A stretch of DNA of 64,000 bases from Marinihelvus sp942491555 (lineage in GTDB: Bacteria; Pseudomonadota; Gammaproteobacteria; Xanthomonadales; SZUA-36), in NCBI GenBank assembly GCA_942491555.1, contig CALOBN010000005.1, positions 868,001 through 932,000 of the forward strand, read 5' to 3'. Shown piece after piece: positions 9,603-17,436 of the stretch. Each line of letters begins with the position of its first letter. The first letter of the stretch is position 1. The position numbers and the translations under genes were made by a program. The notes under the pieces are model-generated. The model searched no databases, was not told where the DNA came from, and saw nothing but the letters and a program-made list of their open reading frames with translations.

Positions 9603-10550
9603 TTATTGGGCGCCTGGCAGAACCCCAAACAGCATTTTTGGCCGGTCCGGATCCATGATGCCGCCCTCAGGTCTCAGAAAGCTGATGGGCAGCGATTCCA
9701 GTGCCATGTCGATGTTCATCTGGACAACAAAATGCAGGTGTGGACCCGAACTGTAGCCACTGTTGCCGGAGTTGGCGATCCAGTGTCCTGCCGGAATTCG
9801 CATACCCGGCACCACGCGCAGGCTGTCGCGCTGCAGATGCGCATAAACCGCCATGGTCCCGTCATCATGAGCAATGCGCACATAGTTTGCCTGGGCCAGG
9901 TAGCGTTCATCCTCTTTGCCGGTATCGGGATGCTTATGCTCACTGTCCATGATCACGCCACCACGCGCGGCCAGCACCGCGGTACCCATCGGCATGACGA
10001 TGTCGACGGCATAGCGGTTGGCAGCGTCCTGGTGGGTTTGTGCATCATCCAGGCCCTGGGATATCGGGAAAACCAGATTTCGCGCGAAGGGTGGATAAAA
10101 CGCCAGGTTCTCCGGCAATTCACTGCTGGGTGCTCCCGGCACCAGAGTGTAGGCAAGGCGATAGCTGAAGGGTTGAGCGGGATCCTCGGGCCCGAATTGC
10201 ACCAGGCCCAGTTCGCTGTTGCCGGGAATGACAAAGCGTGCCGGCAGCCGTGGCTCGGGTGCCACATTGCTGGCCTCGGCCAGGCGCAACTCGACCTGCG
10301 CCGGTCCATAATAATGATTGAAAAAGTAGTGCCGTGGCCGGTGCTGTTCACCACCGCGGCGGGCACTCACCATGGAGCGCGGCGTTTGTGGAACATCCAG
10401 GACTTCAAAGCTGGAGCCATCCTTGGGAGGCCGGTCGCTGAAGTTCCACTGGCCATTGGCATCCTGCCACTTGTAATGCTCCGCTTGGGCGGCCGCAGCA
10501 AATGCCGCGATGAGCAAAAACAGCAGTTGTCTGGTTATCGTTCCTTGCAT
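9603..10550 (-). CDS. Exported M23-family (LytM) peptidase with DUF4124 domain
   Basis: Probable peptidoglycan-associated protein of the periplasm. A signal peptide ends near AAAQAEHYKW and is followed at once by a DUF4124-like segment (HYKWQDANGQWNFSDRPP). The C-terminal LytM domain includes RYAVDIVMPMGTAVLAARGG and GYSSGPHLHFVVQ. The HLH pair and the Asp are present, but the first zinc ligand of the usual HxGxD motif appears to be Arg (NRYAVD). The protein may therefore bind zinc differently or act as a non-catalytic LytM factor. It has 315 residues and no close operon partner. Confidence 0.82.
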   Translation of the reverse strand: MQGTITRQLLFLLIAAFAAAAQAEHYKWQDANGQWNFSDRPPKDGSSFEVLDVPQTPRSMVSARRGGEQHRPRHYFFNHYYGPAQVELRLAEASNVAPEPRLPARFVIPGNSELGLVQFGPEDPAQPFSYRLAYTLVPGAPSSELPENLAFYPPFARNLVFPISQGLDDAQTHQDAANRYAVDIVMPMGTAVLAARGGVIMDSEHKHPDTGKEDERYLAQANYVRIAHDDGTMAVYAHLQRDSLRVVPGMRIPAGHWIANSGNSGYSSGPHLHFVVQMNIDMALESLPISFLRPEGGIMDPDRPKMLFGVLPGAQ

Positions 10551-10616
10551 GCCAGTCCGTAGCGTGATTCAGGGTTATGCATCGTCAGCTTTTCGATCGC
10601 TGCCAGGTCGGAAGGT

Positions 10617-11996
10617 TCAGCACTCGATAACATTGACCGCCAGTCCACCACGCGAGGTTTCCTTGTACTGACGCTTCATGTCACGGCCGGTATCGGCCAT
10701 GGTTTTAATCACCTTATCAAGGGAAACAATATGCGTTCCGTCACCCCGAAAAGCCAGTCGTTGGGCGTTAATGGCCTTTACCGCGCCCATCGCATTGCGT
10801 TCAATACAGGGCACCTGAACCAGCCCGCCTACCGGGTCGCAGGTCAGGCCCAGATTATGTTCCATGCCAATTTCTGCGGCATTTTCTACCTGCGCGGTGG
10901 TGCCGCCCATGGCCGCGGTGAGTCCGCCGGCCGCCATGGAGCACGCCACACCCACCTCGCCCTGGCAGCCGACCTCGGCGCCGGATATTGACGCGTTGAG
11001 CATATACAGGATGCCGATCGCCCCGGCGGTCAGCAGAAACTCGATAACACCATCCTCATCGGCATCATCAACAAAATGCATGTAGTAACCCAGTACGGCG
11101 GGAATAATGCCTGCTGCACCATTGGTCGGCGCGGTAACCACGCGCCCACCGGCGGCGTTTTCCTCGTTGACTGCCAGGGCGAACAGGTTGACCCAGTCCA
11201 GCGCGCCCAGGGAGGCTTCACCCGGGGTTGGCTCGCGCGCCTGCAGAGACTGATACAGCGCCGGGGCCCGGCGTTTCACTTTCAGGCCGCCGGGGAGCAC
11301 GCCGGGACTTTCGCAGCCGCGTTTGATGCACGCTTGCATTGCCGCATAAATGTTCAGTAACTGGGCGCGAACTTCCTCCTTGTTCCGCCAGGCTTGCTCG
11401 TTACCCATCATGATTTGTGAAATACGCAAATCATGTTGCGCACACTGGGCGCGCATCTCCTGTGCCGTGGTGAACGGGTAGGGTACGGGTGTACGGTCGC
11501 GCACGATACGGTCGGCTGCCGCCTCGTCCTCATTAACCACAAAACCACCACCGACCGAATAATAGTCCCGGCTCAGGAGCAGCTCTCCATCAGCGTCAAA
11601 GGCCTTAAAGCGCATACCATTCGGGTGATAAGGCATGTTCTCGCGCTTGTTGAAGCGCAGATCACTCTTCTCATCGAAGGCGATTTCAGGTCCGTTGAGC
11701 AGCGCGAGCAGCCCGGCGCTGCGCACCGCTTCAAGCTTGCCATCAATGGTATCGGGGTCGATCGTGTCCGGCTGATCACCGAGCAGGCCGAGAATAATGG
11801 CCTTATCGGTGCCATGACCCCGACCGGTGTGGGCCAGGGAACCATGCAGGGTGGTTTCCAGCCGGTTAACCCGGGCCAGCACGCCATTTTCATCAAGGCG
11901 GGTTGCGAAGGTCCGGGCGGCGCGCATGGGGCCGACCGTGTGCGAGCTGGACGGCCCGATACCGATCTTGAACAGTTCGAAGATGCTGACGGACAT
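10617..11996 (-). CDS. sdaA: L-serine ammonia-lyase (L-serine dehydratase)
   Basis: Converts L-serine to pyruvate and ammonia in the cytoplasm with a [4Fe-4S] cluster. It is the single-chain form of 459 residues. Seen: an N-terminal beta domain beginning MSVSIFELFKIGIGPSSSH, the alpha domain, and cysteines in GAEVGCQGEVGVACSMAAGG and GLTCDPVGGLVQVPCIERN that match the cluster and active-site region. I start at the ATG 11996, where family homology begins; the frame stays open to 12098 but that extension does not look conserved. No strong ribosome site is visible. The gene stands alone. Confidence 0.95.
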   Translation of the reverse strand: MSVSIFELFKIGIGPSSSHTVGPMRAARTFATRLDENGVLARVNRLETTLHGSLAHTGRGHGTDKAIILGLLGDQPDTIDPDTIDGKLEAVRSAGLLALLNGPEIAFDEKSDLRFNKRENMPYHPNGMRFKAFDADGELLLSRDYYSVGGGFVVNEDEAAADRIVRDRTPVPYPFTTAQEMRAQCAQHDLRISQIMMGNEQAWRNKEEVRAQLLNIYAAMQACIKRGCESPGVLPGGLKVKRRAPALYQSLQAREPTPGEASLGALDWVNLFALAVNEENAAGGRVVTAPTNGAAGIIPAVLGYYMHFVDDADEDGVIEFLLTAGAIGILYMLNASISGAEVGCQGEVGVACSMAAGGLTAAMGGTTAQVENAAEIGMEHNLGLTCDPVGGLVQVPCIERNAMGAVKAINAQRLAFRGDGTHIVSLDKVIKTMADTGRDMKRQYKETSRGGLAVNVIEC

Positions 11997-12135
11997 GGTG
12001 GCACTCGGCGAGGTGTTGAGTAGAGATTCTAGTGCCTGCAACGGATGGGAACAAAGACTCCTTGCATGCCTCGTCGGATGTTGCGGGTAAGGCAGCACGG
12101 CGTTAGGCTAGATCCGGATCGGTGAGAAGAGCGCT

Positions 12136-12372
12136 ATGAGCAAGCTGTTGATGTATTCCAGACCGGACTGCCACCTGTGCGAAGAGGCCGAAGCACTGCT
12201 GGCGGTCGCGGCACCCGGGCGGGTGTTCGAGACGGTGGACATTGAGGACGATATCCGTCTGCTTGACCGTTATGGGATCCGCGTACCCGTACTCAGGCAT
12301 GAGCCCGATGGCGCTGAACTGGGCTGGCCCTTTAATGCGGAGCAGCTTAGCGAGTTTCTTAAGCACCCCTGA
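12136..12372 (+). CDS. Glutaredoxin-like small thioredoxin-fold protein
   Basis: A 78-residue redox protein. The active-site motif is CHLC (residues about 13-16), after the family start MSKLLMYSRPDC. A cis-proline segment (RVPVLRH) and the C-terminal helix (NAEQLSEFL) follow. It resembles the DUF836 glutaredoxin-like family. A GAGAAGAG stretch lies upstream of the ATG. Its partner is unknown, and no neighbouring gene explains it. Confidence 0.85.
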   Translation: MSKLLMYSRPDCHLCEEAEALLAVAAPGRVFETVDIEDDIRLLDRYGIRVPVLRHEPDGAELGWPFNAEQLSEFLKHP

Positions 12373-12393
12373 ACTCGGTAACCAAGGGGAGCA

Positions 12394-12425
12394 AGCAGAG
12401 GTCGCGTAAGGCGCGACTCTCTGCT
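12394..12425. terminator. Hairpin between convergent genes
   Basis: Strong stem: AGCAGAG pairs with CTCTGCT, continuing as GTCGCG with CGCGAC, a single bulged T and a short TAAGG loop. It lies between the ends of the glutaredoxin-like and PspC genes, which converge here. There is no clear T run on either side, so its role as a two-way terminator is inference. Confidence 0.45.
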
Positions 12426-12450
12426 GGATTGAGGGCTATCGGCTGTGGGT

Positions 12451-12777
12451 TTACACCCGGTCGTTACGGTCGTTCGTAAACAGGTCGCCGAGGGCATTGA
12501 GAAGCTTTTCCACGCCTTCCTGAATGGCAATAAACAGGCCCCGGAAGATTCCGCGCGTACGCTCAGCGGTCTCGTCCATCACCAGGCCGAGCACCACGTA
12601 AGCGATGGGTGCCAGGGGCGAGAAGAAAATCGCCATTACGATGGCGATGCTGCGGGTGATCCACGGCTCTACCCCGATCTTTTTGGCCAGCACGCCGCAT
12701 ACGCCAAGCAGCAGTGGTTGGTTGGGTCGCCCGTTCAGGTTTTCGCGGACGCTGTCGAGAAATTCATTGGACGCCAT
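12451..12777 (-). CDS. PspC-domain membrane protein
   Basis: A 108-residue protein with a PspC domain (LLLGVCGVLAKKIGVEPWITRS), a membrane segment (IAIVMAIFFSPLAPIAYVVLGLVM) and an amphipathic C-terminus. PspC proteins take part in phage-shock-type membrane stress sensing. Here no pspA, pspB or pspF lies nearby, so this is a stand-alone member. A palindrome lies 23 bases upstream of the start. Confidence 0.85.
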   Translation of the reverse strand: MASNEFLDSVRENLNGRPNQPLLLGVCGVLAKKIGVEPWITRSIAIVMAIFFSPLAPIAYVVLGLVMDETAERTRGIFRGLFIAIQEGVEKLLNALGDLFTNDRNDRV

Positions 12778-12799
12778 CTTGTGTCTCCCAGGTTGATCA

Positions 12800-12813
12800 A
12801 TCTGCGCAGATTA
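12800..12813. promoter_or_regulatory. Perfect 14-bp palindrome in a divergent intergenic region
   Basis: AATCTGCGCAGATT is a perfect palindrome between the PspC gene and the fatty-acid kinase gene. A second half-site, GCAGATT, occurs at 12837-12843. It could be an operator for either gene, or for both. The regulator is unknown. Confidence 0.4.
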
Positions 12814-12962
12814 AAAACTGTGCATTTTAATATATGCAGATTCTATGCCAGAGCTTCAATGGCCGTGAAAACCAGTGTTATCAAGACTTGTTCGTATATT
12901 CCGGGTTTCGCTGCTCGCGGCAGGGATATCGCATTTAGCCAATCCGTGGCAGGATTCACCAC

Positions 12963-14786
12963 GTGAAAACTTCAAACTCGCCCACAATCGCCATTGACGG
13001 CGATCAACTTGCGCGCGCGCTGGTCGCGGGCATCCGCCACCTGTTTCAACGGCGGGATTACATTAACCGCATCAATGTATTCCCCGTGCCGGACAGTGAC
13101 ACGGGTACCAATATGGCGTTTACCTTCAAGTCCATTCTCGAGGCAATGGAGCGCCGTGAGTCATGGACCATGCCTGAGCTGCTGCACGCCATTGGTGAGG
13201 CATCGCTGGACGGTGCGCGGGGCAACTCCGGCGCCATCATGGCCCAGTACCTGCAGGGTTTTCGCCAGGCGGTGGGAGACCTGCTGCAGGTGGATGCGAC
13301 CGTGCTTGCCGCGGCCTGCACACAGGGTGCCAGGCAGGCCTGGACAGCGATGAGCGAGCCGGTAGCGGGGACCTTGCCCACCGTGCTCGAAGACCATGCG
13401 CGGGCGTTGGAGGCAGCCGCTGAGCGAGATCCCGGTCGCCTGGGTGAGGTCTTTGCCGCCGGTGTCGAAGGTGCGCAGATCTCCCTGGACAACACCCCAA
13501 ACCAGCTCGCGGTATTGAAACAGGCCGGCGTGGTGGATGCGGGTGGCCAGGGATTTGTTGATCTGCTCGACGGCATTCAAAGCTTCCTTGCTGACGGCAC
13601 CATGGATGCGCTGGACACTTCCTGGCGTGATGCCCAGATGGAGGAGGTTGTTCATGAAGGGCTGGATGTAGGAGATCACCAGTTTTGTACCGAGTGCGTA
13701 ATTGAAGGCACGGACCTGAACCGTCAGGAGGTCATGAAAAAACTGATGGAGCTGGATCAGAGCTCGCTGGTGGTTGCCGGCAGCGACCAGCGGGTTCGCG
13801 TGCATATACACGTTAACAAGCCAGCCGAAGTCTTTCTTGCTTGCGAGGCGTTTGGTGAGATTACCCAGCAAAAAGCCGACGATATGCGCTGGCAGCACGG
13901 CTTGCTGAACCACACGGGAAGGGTGGCCATCGTTACCGATTCCGGCTCCGATCTTCCCGCCACAGAGGTTGACCGCCTGGGCATCCATGTTGTGCCGCTG
14001 CGGCTCAGTTTTGGTGAGCGGGAGTACCTGGACGGGGTCACGCTGGATGTAAAGGAATTTCATCGCATGCTCAATACCGCCGCCGAGCCGCCACGCACCT
14101 CACAGCCGCCGGCGAAAGACTTTCGTCGCGTTTACGAGCTGCTGGGGACCCACGGTTACGAGGTGCTGTATCTGGGCTTGTCGCATTTTTTGAGCGGTAC
14201 TTTCCAGGCCGGTGAGTCGGCCGCGGAGCGGACCGGGGATACGGATGTGCTGGCGCTCGATACGCTCAATGCCAGCTGCGGCCAGGGGCTGCTCGTAATG
14301 ATTGCGGCCGAGATGGCTGCCGAAGACCGGACACGTGAACAGATCGTGGACACCATCAAGAAGCTGATTCCCCTGACGCGGGTGCTGGCCATGCCCGATG
14401 AGCTTGATTCGGCCGTGCGCGGCGGCCGGGTTTCCGCAACGGTTGGCCGGGTCGCCAGGCTATTGCGAATTACGCCGGTGCTCACCGCCCGGAACGGCCG
14501 CATGGGTCTCGACGGGGTGCATCTGGGTTATGGCGTCAACCCGGCAAAATTCGCCAGGCGGATTCTTAAATCCCTCGACCCTGATCAGACCTACCGGGTG
14601 CTGGTGGCACATATGGATAATCTGGAGGGCGCCCGCGAAATGCGCCGCATGATTCTCGGCGGGCACAGCAAGATCCATTCCTGTTACCTCGCAGAGGCCG
14701 GCCCGGCCCTTGGTGTGCATATGGGCATCGGCGGTCTGATTGTCGGTTTTGTGCCCGACCCCCACGCCCTGGAGTCCGGGCAATGA
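12963..14786 (+). CDS. Fused DAK2-domain / DegV-domain protein (FakA-FakB-like fatty acid kinase)
   Basis: Likely phosphorylates a bound fatty acid to acyl-phosphate. Residues about 1-220 form the ATP-binding DAK2 domain with INVFPVPDSDTGTNM and GARGNSGAIMAQYLQGF, the metal and nucleotide motifs of FakA. A middle region follows (FCTECVIEGTDLN, VRVHIHVNKPAE), as in FakA C-terminal segments. From residue about 320 a DegV/FakB fatty-acid-binding domain begins (VAIVTDSGSDLP, SHFLSGTFQ, VRGGRVSATVGRVARLL). In Firmicutes FakA and FakB are separate proteins; here they are one 607-residue chain. It starts with GTG after CAGGA. The end overlaps plsY by 4 bases (ATGA), which fits acyl-phosphate being passed to PlsY. 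The substrate is inferred, not shown. Confidence 0.88.
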   Translation: MKTSNSPTIAIDGDQLARALVAGIRHLFQRRDYINRINVFPVPDSDTGTNMAFTFKSILEAMERRESWTMPELLHAIGEASLDGARGNSGAIMAQYLQGFRQAVGDLLQVDATVLAAACTQGARQAWTAMSEPVAGTLPTVLEDHARALEAAAERDPGRLGEVFAAGVEGAQISLDNTPNQLAVLKQAGVVDAGGQGFVDLLDGIQSFLADGTMDALDTSWRDAQMEEVVHEGLDVGDHQFCTECVIEGTDLNRQEVMKKLMELDQSSLVVAGSDQRVRVHIHVNKPAEVFLACEAFGEITQQKADDMRWQHGLLNHTGRVAIVTDSGSDLPATEVDRLGIHVVPLRLSFGEREYLDGVTLDVKEFHRMLNTAAEPPRTSQPPAKDFRRVYELLGTHGYEVLYLGLSHFLSGTFQAGESAAERTGDTDVLALDTLNASCGQGLLVMIAAEMAAEDRTREQIVDTIKKLIPLTRVLAMPDELDSAVRGGRVSATVGRVARLLRITPVLTARNGRMGLDGVHLGYGVNPAKFARRILKSLDPDQTYRVLVAHMDNLEGAREMRRMILGGHSKIHSCYLAEAGPALGVHMGIGGLIVGFVPDPHALESGQ

Positions 14787-15409
14787 TGGTGCTGGCTCTG
14801 GCCATCCTGGCAGCGTATCTGCTGGGATCGGTGTCCGGTAGCCTGCTTCTGGGGCGCCTGCGAAAGGTCGACATCCGCACCATGGGCAGCGGTAATGCGG
14901 GCGGTACCAATGCCTTGCGCAGTGTGGGGTTTCGCTTTGCCCTTGGCGTTATCTTAATTGATGTGGGTAAAGGCTGGCTGGCGGCTGGCGTATTGCCCGA
15001 CGTGATGGGCACCACCAGTTCATCGGCCAGCCTGTATTGTGGATTTGCCGCGGTATTTGGTCACTGCTATCCCATCTGGCACGGTTTTCGGGGTGGCAAG
15101 GGTGCCGCCACGCTGATTGGCACACTGGTGGGCATCAATCCCTGGCTGATACTGCCGATGCTCGGCAGCTGGTTACTGACCCTGGTGCTGACCGGGTATG
15201 TGGGCCTGGCGACCGTTGCTTCCGGCTTCAGTCTCATCCCTGCCGCTGCGTACCTCGGTGGTCCGCCGGGGGTGGTTATCTACACCGCGGCGGCGGCCTG
15301 TTTCATGGCGTTCACTCATCGCAGCAACTTCCGCAATCTGGCGGCGGGCACCGAACATCGTTTTGACAAGGTCCGCCTGTCACGCTGGCTGAACCGGCGC
15401 TCACCGTGA
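14783..15409 (+). CDS. plsY: Glycerol-3-phosphate acyltransferase PlsY
   Basis: Inner-membrane enzyme that moves the acyl group from acyl-phosphate to glycerol-3-phosphate, the first step of phospholipid synthesis. It has 208 residues with about five membrane spans. Conserved motifs seen: AYLLGSVSGSLLLGR, GSGNAGGTNALR, HCYPIWHGFRGGKGAAT and FMAFTHRSNFRNL. The start overlaps the end of the fused fatty-acid kinase gene (ATGA), and the end overlaps the birA start (GTGA). The three genes are therefore one transcription unit. Confidence 0.96.
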   Translation: MMVLALAILAAYLLGSVSGSLLLGRLRKVDIRTMGSGNAGGTNALRSVGFRFALGVILIDVGKGWLAAGVLPDVMGTTSSSASLYCGFAAVFGHCYPIWHGFRGGKGAATLIGTLVGINPWLILPMLGSWLLTLVLTGYVGLATVASGFSLIPAAAYLGGPPGVVIYTAAAACFMAFTHRSNFRNLAAGTEHRFDKVRLSRWLNRRSP

Positions 15410-16392
15410 GTGCGGTCACCGTGGAACTGGCTCGTCAACTCTCTGCCAGCGGCTGGTGTTCGGGGGAGGACATGGCGGGCATGCTGGGTTGCAGCCGCTC
15501 GGCGGTATGGAAACACGTCAGCGCATTGCGCGCCCTGGGCGTGCAGGTCGAAGCCCGGGCCGGGCTGGGTTACCGCCTGGTGAAGCCACTGGAACTGCTC
15601 GATAGAGCCCGTATTCTCGAAGAACTGGGCTCCCATGCTGAACGCCTCCGTGGATTGGATATCGTCGCTGAGACCGGTTCCACCAATGCCGATCTGTTGG
15701 CCCGGCGGGACGATCAATTGCACCGTTATGCCTTGCTCGCCGAGCGCCAGACGGGCGGTCGGGGACGGCGGGGACGGCCGTGGTTTTCTCCCTTCGCGCG
15801 CAACGTTTACCTGAGCCTTGGCTGGCGTTTCGAGAAGGGGCTGGGCGCACTGACGTTTCTGCCACTCGTGGTGGCTGTCGCGGCAGCCCGGGCCTGTGAA
15901 TCTTTGGGATTGCGCCAACACGGGATCAAGTGGCCAAATGACATTGTGCTGGAGCGTGGCGGTGTCACGCACAAGCTCGGTGGTTGCCTCGTAGAAGTCC
16001 GCGGCGACCTTGGCGGGCCCTGCCTGGCCGTGATGGGTGTCGGGCTGAATGTGTTTATGAGCGACGCACCCGGCGTAGAGGCCATTGACCAGCCCTGGAC
16101 AGACCTGGGAGGAGCGCTGGAGACTGTCTCGCGTAACCAGGTGGCGACTGTGCTGCTGCAGGAATTGCTGAGCAGCGTGTCTGCTTATGAGCAGGCAGGT
16201 TTTGAGCCGGTGAAAAGTGACTGGGACCGGTTTGACACCCTGAAAGGCCGCCGCATCAGCCTGGTGGGTGAGGGTGAAACCATCCATGGTCGGGCGCAAG
16301 GGCTGGGTCCCCGGGGCGGTCTGTTGCTGGAACAGGCCGGTGAAACCACGGAGCAGCTGGCAGGGGAAGCGCGGATTCGACAGACCGTTTAA
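15406..16392 (+). CDS. birA: Bifunctional biotin--protein ligase / biotin operon repressor BirA
   Basis: Attaches biotin to acetyl-CoA carboxylase carrier protein and can repress biotin genes. The 328-residue protein has an N-terminal winged helix (MAGMLGCSRSAVWKHVSALR), a central ligase domain with the biotinyl-AMP loop GGRGRRGRPWFSPF and HGIKWPNDIV, and a small C-terminal SH3-like domain. It begins with GTG overlapping the plsY stop codon. The common downstream partner coaX is absent here; a SPOR gene follows after a new promoter. Confidence 0.95.
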   Translation: MSAVTVELARQLSASGWCSGEDMAGMLGCSRSAVWKHVSALRALGVQVEARAGLGYRLVKPLELLDRARILEELGSHAERLRGLDIVAETGSTNADLLARRDDQLHRYALLAERQTGGRGRRGRPWFSPFARNVYLSLGWRFEKGLGALTFLPLVVAVAAARACESLGLRQHGIKWPNDIVLERGGVTHKLGGCLVEVRGDLGGPCLAVMGVGLNVFMSDAPGVEAIDQPWTDLGGALETVSRNQVATVLLQELLSSVSAYEQAGFEPVKSDWDRFDTLKGRRISLVGEGETIHGRAQGLGPRGGLLLEQAGETTEQLAGEARIRQTV

Positions 16393-16431
16393 GCAAAACA
16401 TTGATCATGCCCCATGGTCTTTTTTCACGGC

Positions 16432-16437
16432 TATAAT
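16432..16437 (+). promoter_or_regulatory. Possible -10 box of the SPOR gene
   Basis: TATAAT in GGCTATAATAGAGG, 40 bases before the SPOR gene. No good -35 box lies at the normal distance, so this is a weak call. Confidence 0.3.
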
Positions 16438-16477
16438 AGAGGCATAAATTTTCCCAAACCGGACTGCAAGGACCCCC

Positions 16478-17125
16478 ATGCTCCGACTGATTGTCGTCGC
16501 TCTCCTGGCTTGTAACCTCCTGCTATTCGGCGTCCATGTCGCCAGTGAACCACCCGACCCTCGAATACCCGTCGCCTCACCCGTGTTACTGCCCCCGGGT
16601 GTACCTGAACTGCAACTGATTGACGAATTAGCGCCCGGCGCTTTCCCGGAAACTGACCCGCGACAATGCTATTCGGCCGGGCCGTTTGAAACCGTCAGCA
16701 CAATGATTACTGCCCGCGAAGCCCTGGGTGCAGGCGTTGAGGACGTGCGTGAACGCGAATCCGAGGCCCTGGTAGAACTGGGCTACTGGGTGTCGCTGCC
16801 GGCCGTCGCCAGTTTTGCGCAGGCCGGTGAGTCCATGCAAAGGCTGCAAGCCTCCGGCCTGCAGGACATCGCCGTGGTCACTGATGACACCGGCGAGTAC
16901 CGGGTGTCCCTGGGCTACTTCCTGGAGGAAGCCAACGCCCGGCGACGCCGCGATGAAGTCCGCAAATTAGGTTTTGAAGCAGAAACGCGCATGCAAAGGG
17001 AAACCCAGACCCGCTTCTGGCTGGATTATGCGTTCACACGCTCCGATATGGCCGAACGCGCAGCGCGCGCCTTACCCGACGGCCAGCAACGCGCCATCGA
17101 CTGCCCGGCTGCAACAGGACCCTGA
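16478..17125 (+). CDS. SPOR-domain protein, probably membrane anchored
   Basis: A 215-residue protein with an N-terminal hydrophobic anchor (LIVVALLACNLLLFGVHV), a Pro-rich linker and a C-terminal region from about residue 105 that reads like a SPOR domain (LGYWVSLPAVASFAQAGE, YRVSLGYFLEEANARRRRDE). SPOR domains bind denuded peptidoglycan, often at the septum. AAGGA lies 6 bases before the ATG. A 7-bp hairpin (CACCCGA/TCGGGTG, 17157-17174) follows the stop and may end its transcript. The exact role is unknown. Confidence 0.72.
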   Translation: MLRLIVVALLACNLLLFGVHVASEPPDPRIPVASPVLLPPGVPELQLIDELAPGAFPETDPRQCYSAGPFETVSTMITAREALGAGVEDVRERESEALVELGYWVSLPAVASFAQAGESMQRLQASGLQDIAVVTDDTGEYRVSLGYFLEEANARRRRDEVRKLGFEAETRMQRETQTRFWLDYAFTRSDMAERAARALPDGQQRAIDCPAATGP

Positions 17126-17172
17126 ACAGCTCATTTTGAGAATGGGCCCGAACGTCCACCCGAAACTTCGGG

Positions 17173-17201
17173 TGACGAAACCGCCAGGCCTGAGGTAGAA
17201 T
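17173..17201 (+). promoter_or_regulatory. Promoter of tRNA-Thr
   Basis: TGACGA at 17173-17178 and TAGAAT at 17196-17201 are separated by exactly 17 bases. The predicted transcript start near 17208 lies just before the mature tRNA 5-prime end at 17214. Confidence 0.5.
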
Positions 17202-17213
17202 CCCGCGCTCAAA

Positions 17214-17289
17214 GCCGGTATAGCTCAGTTGGTAGAGCAACTGATTTGTAATCAGTAGGTCCCGAGTTCGAATCTTGGTGCCGGCACCA
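17214..17289 (+). tRNA. tRNA-Thr (anticodon TGT)
   Basis: A 76-base cloverleaf. The acceptor stem GCCGGTA pairs with TGCCGGC. The D arm has AGCTCAGTTGGTAGAGCA. The anticodon arm ACTGA-TTTGTAA-TCAGT shows anticodon TGT, which reads ACA threonine codons. The T arm contains GTTCGAATC. The 3-prime CCA is encoded in the DNA, as is usual in gammaproteobacteria. Confidence 0.98.
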
Positions 17290-17385
17290 TCTTCTCTTTC
17301 CATCCGGCTTTCTGAAAGCGCAACATACCAATCCCGGGTATCGATCTCTGCATCCGCCACTTTTAATCTGCATTGACAGCGCCAC

Positions 17386-17425
17386 AAAAAATCTCCCAGG
17401 GGGCCGACAGTTGGCCCCCTGGGAG
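17386..17425 (-). terminator. Strong rho-independent terminator of the secreted-protein genes
   Basis: A perfect 13-bp stem (CTCCCAGGGGGCC and its complement) closes a 7-base loop. On the minus strand it is followed by a run of six T. It lies 12 bases after the stop of the gene at 17437. Confidence 0.93.
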
Positions 17426-17436
17426 AAGCTCAGGAC

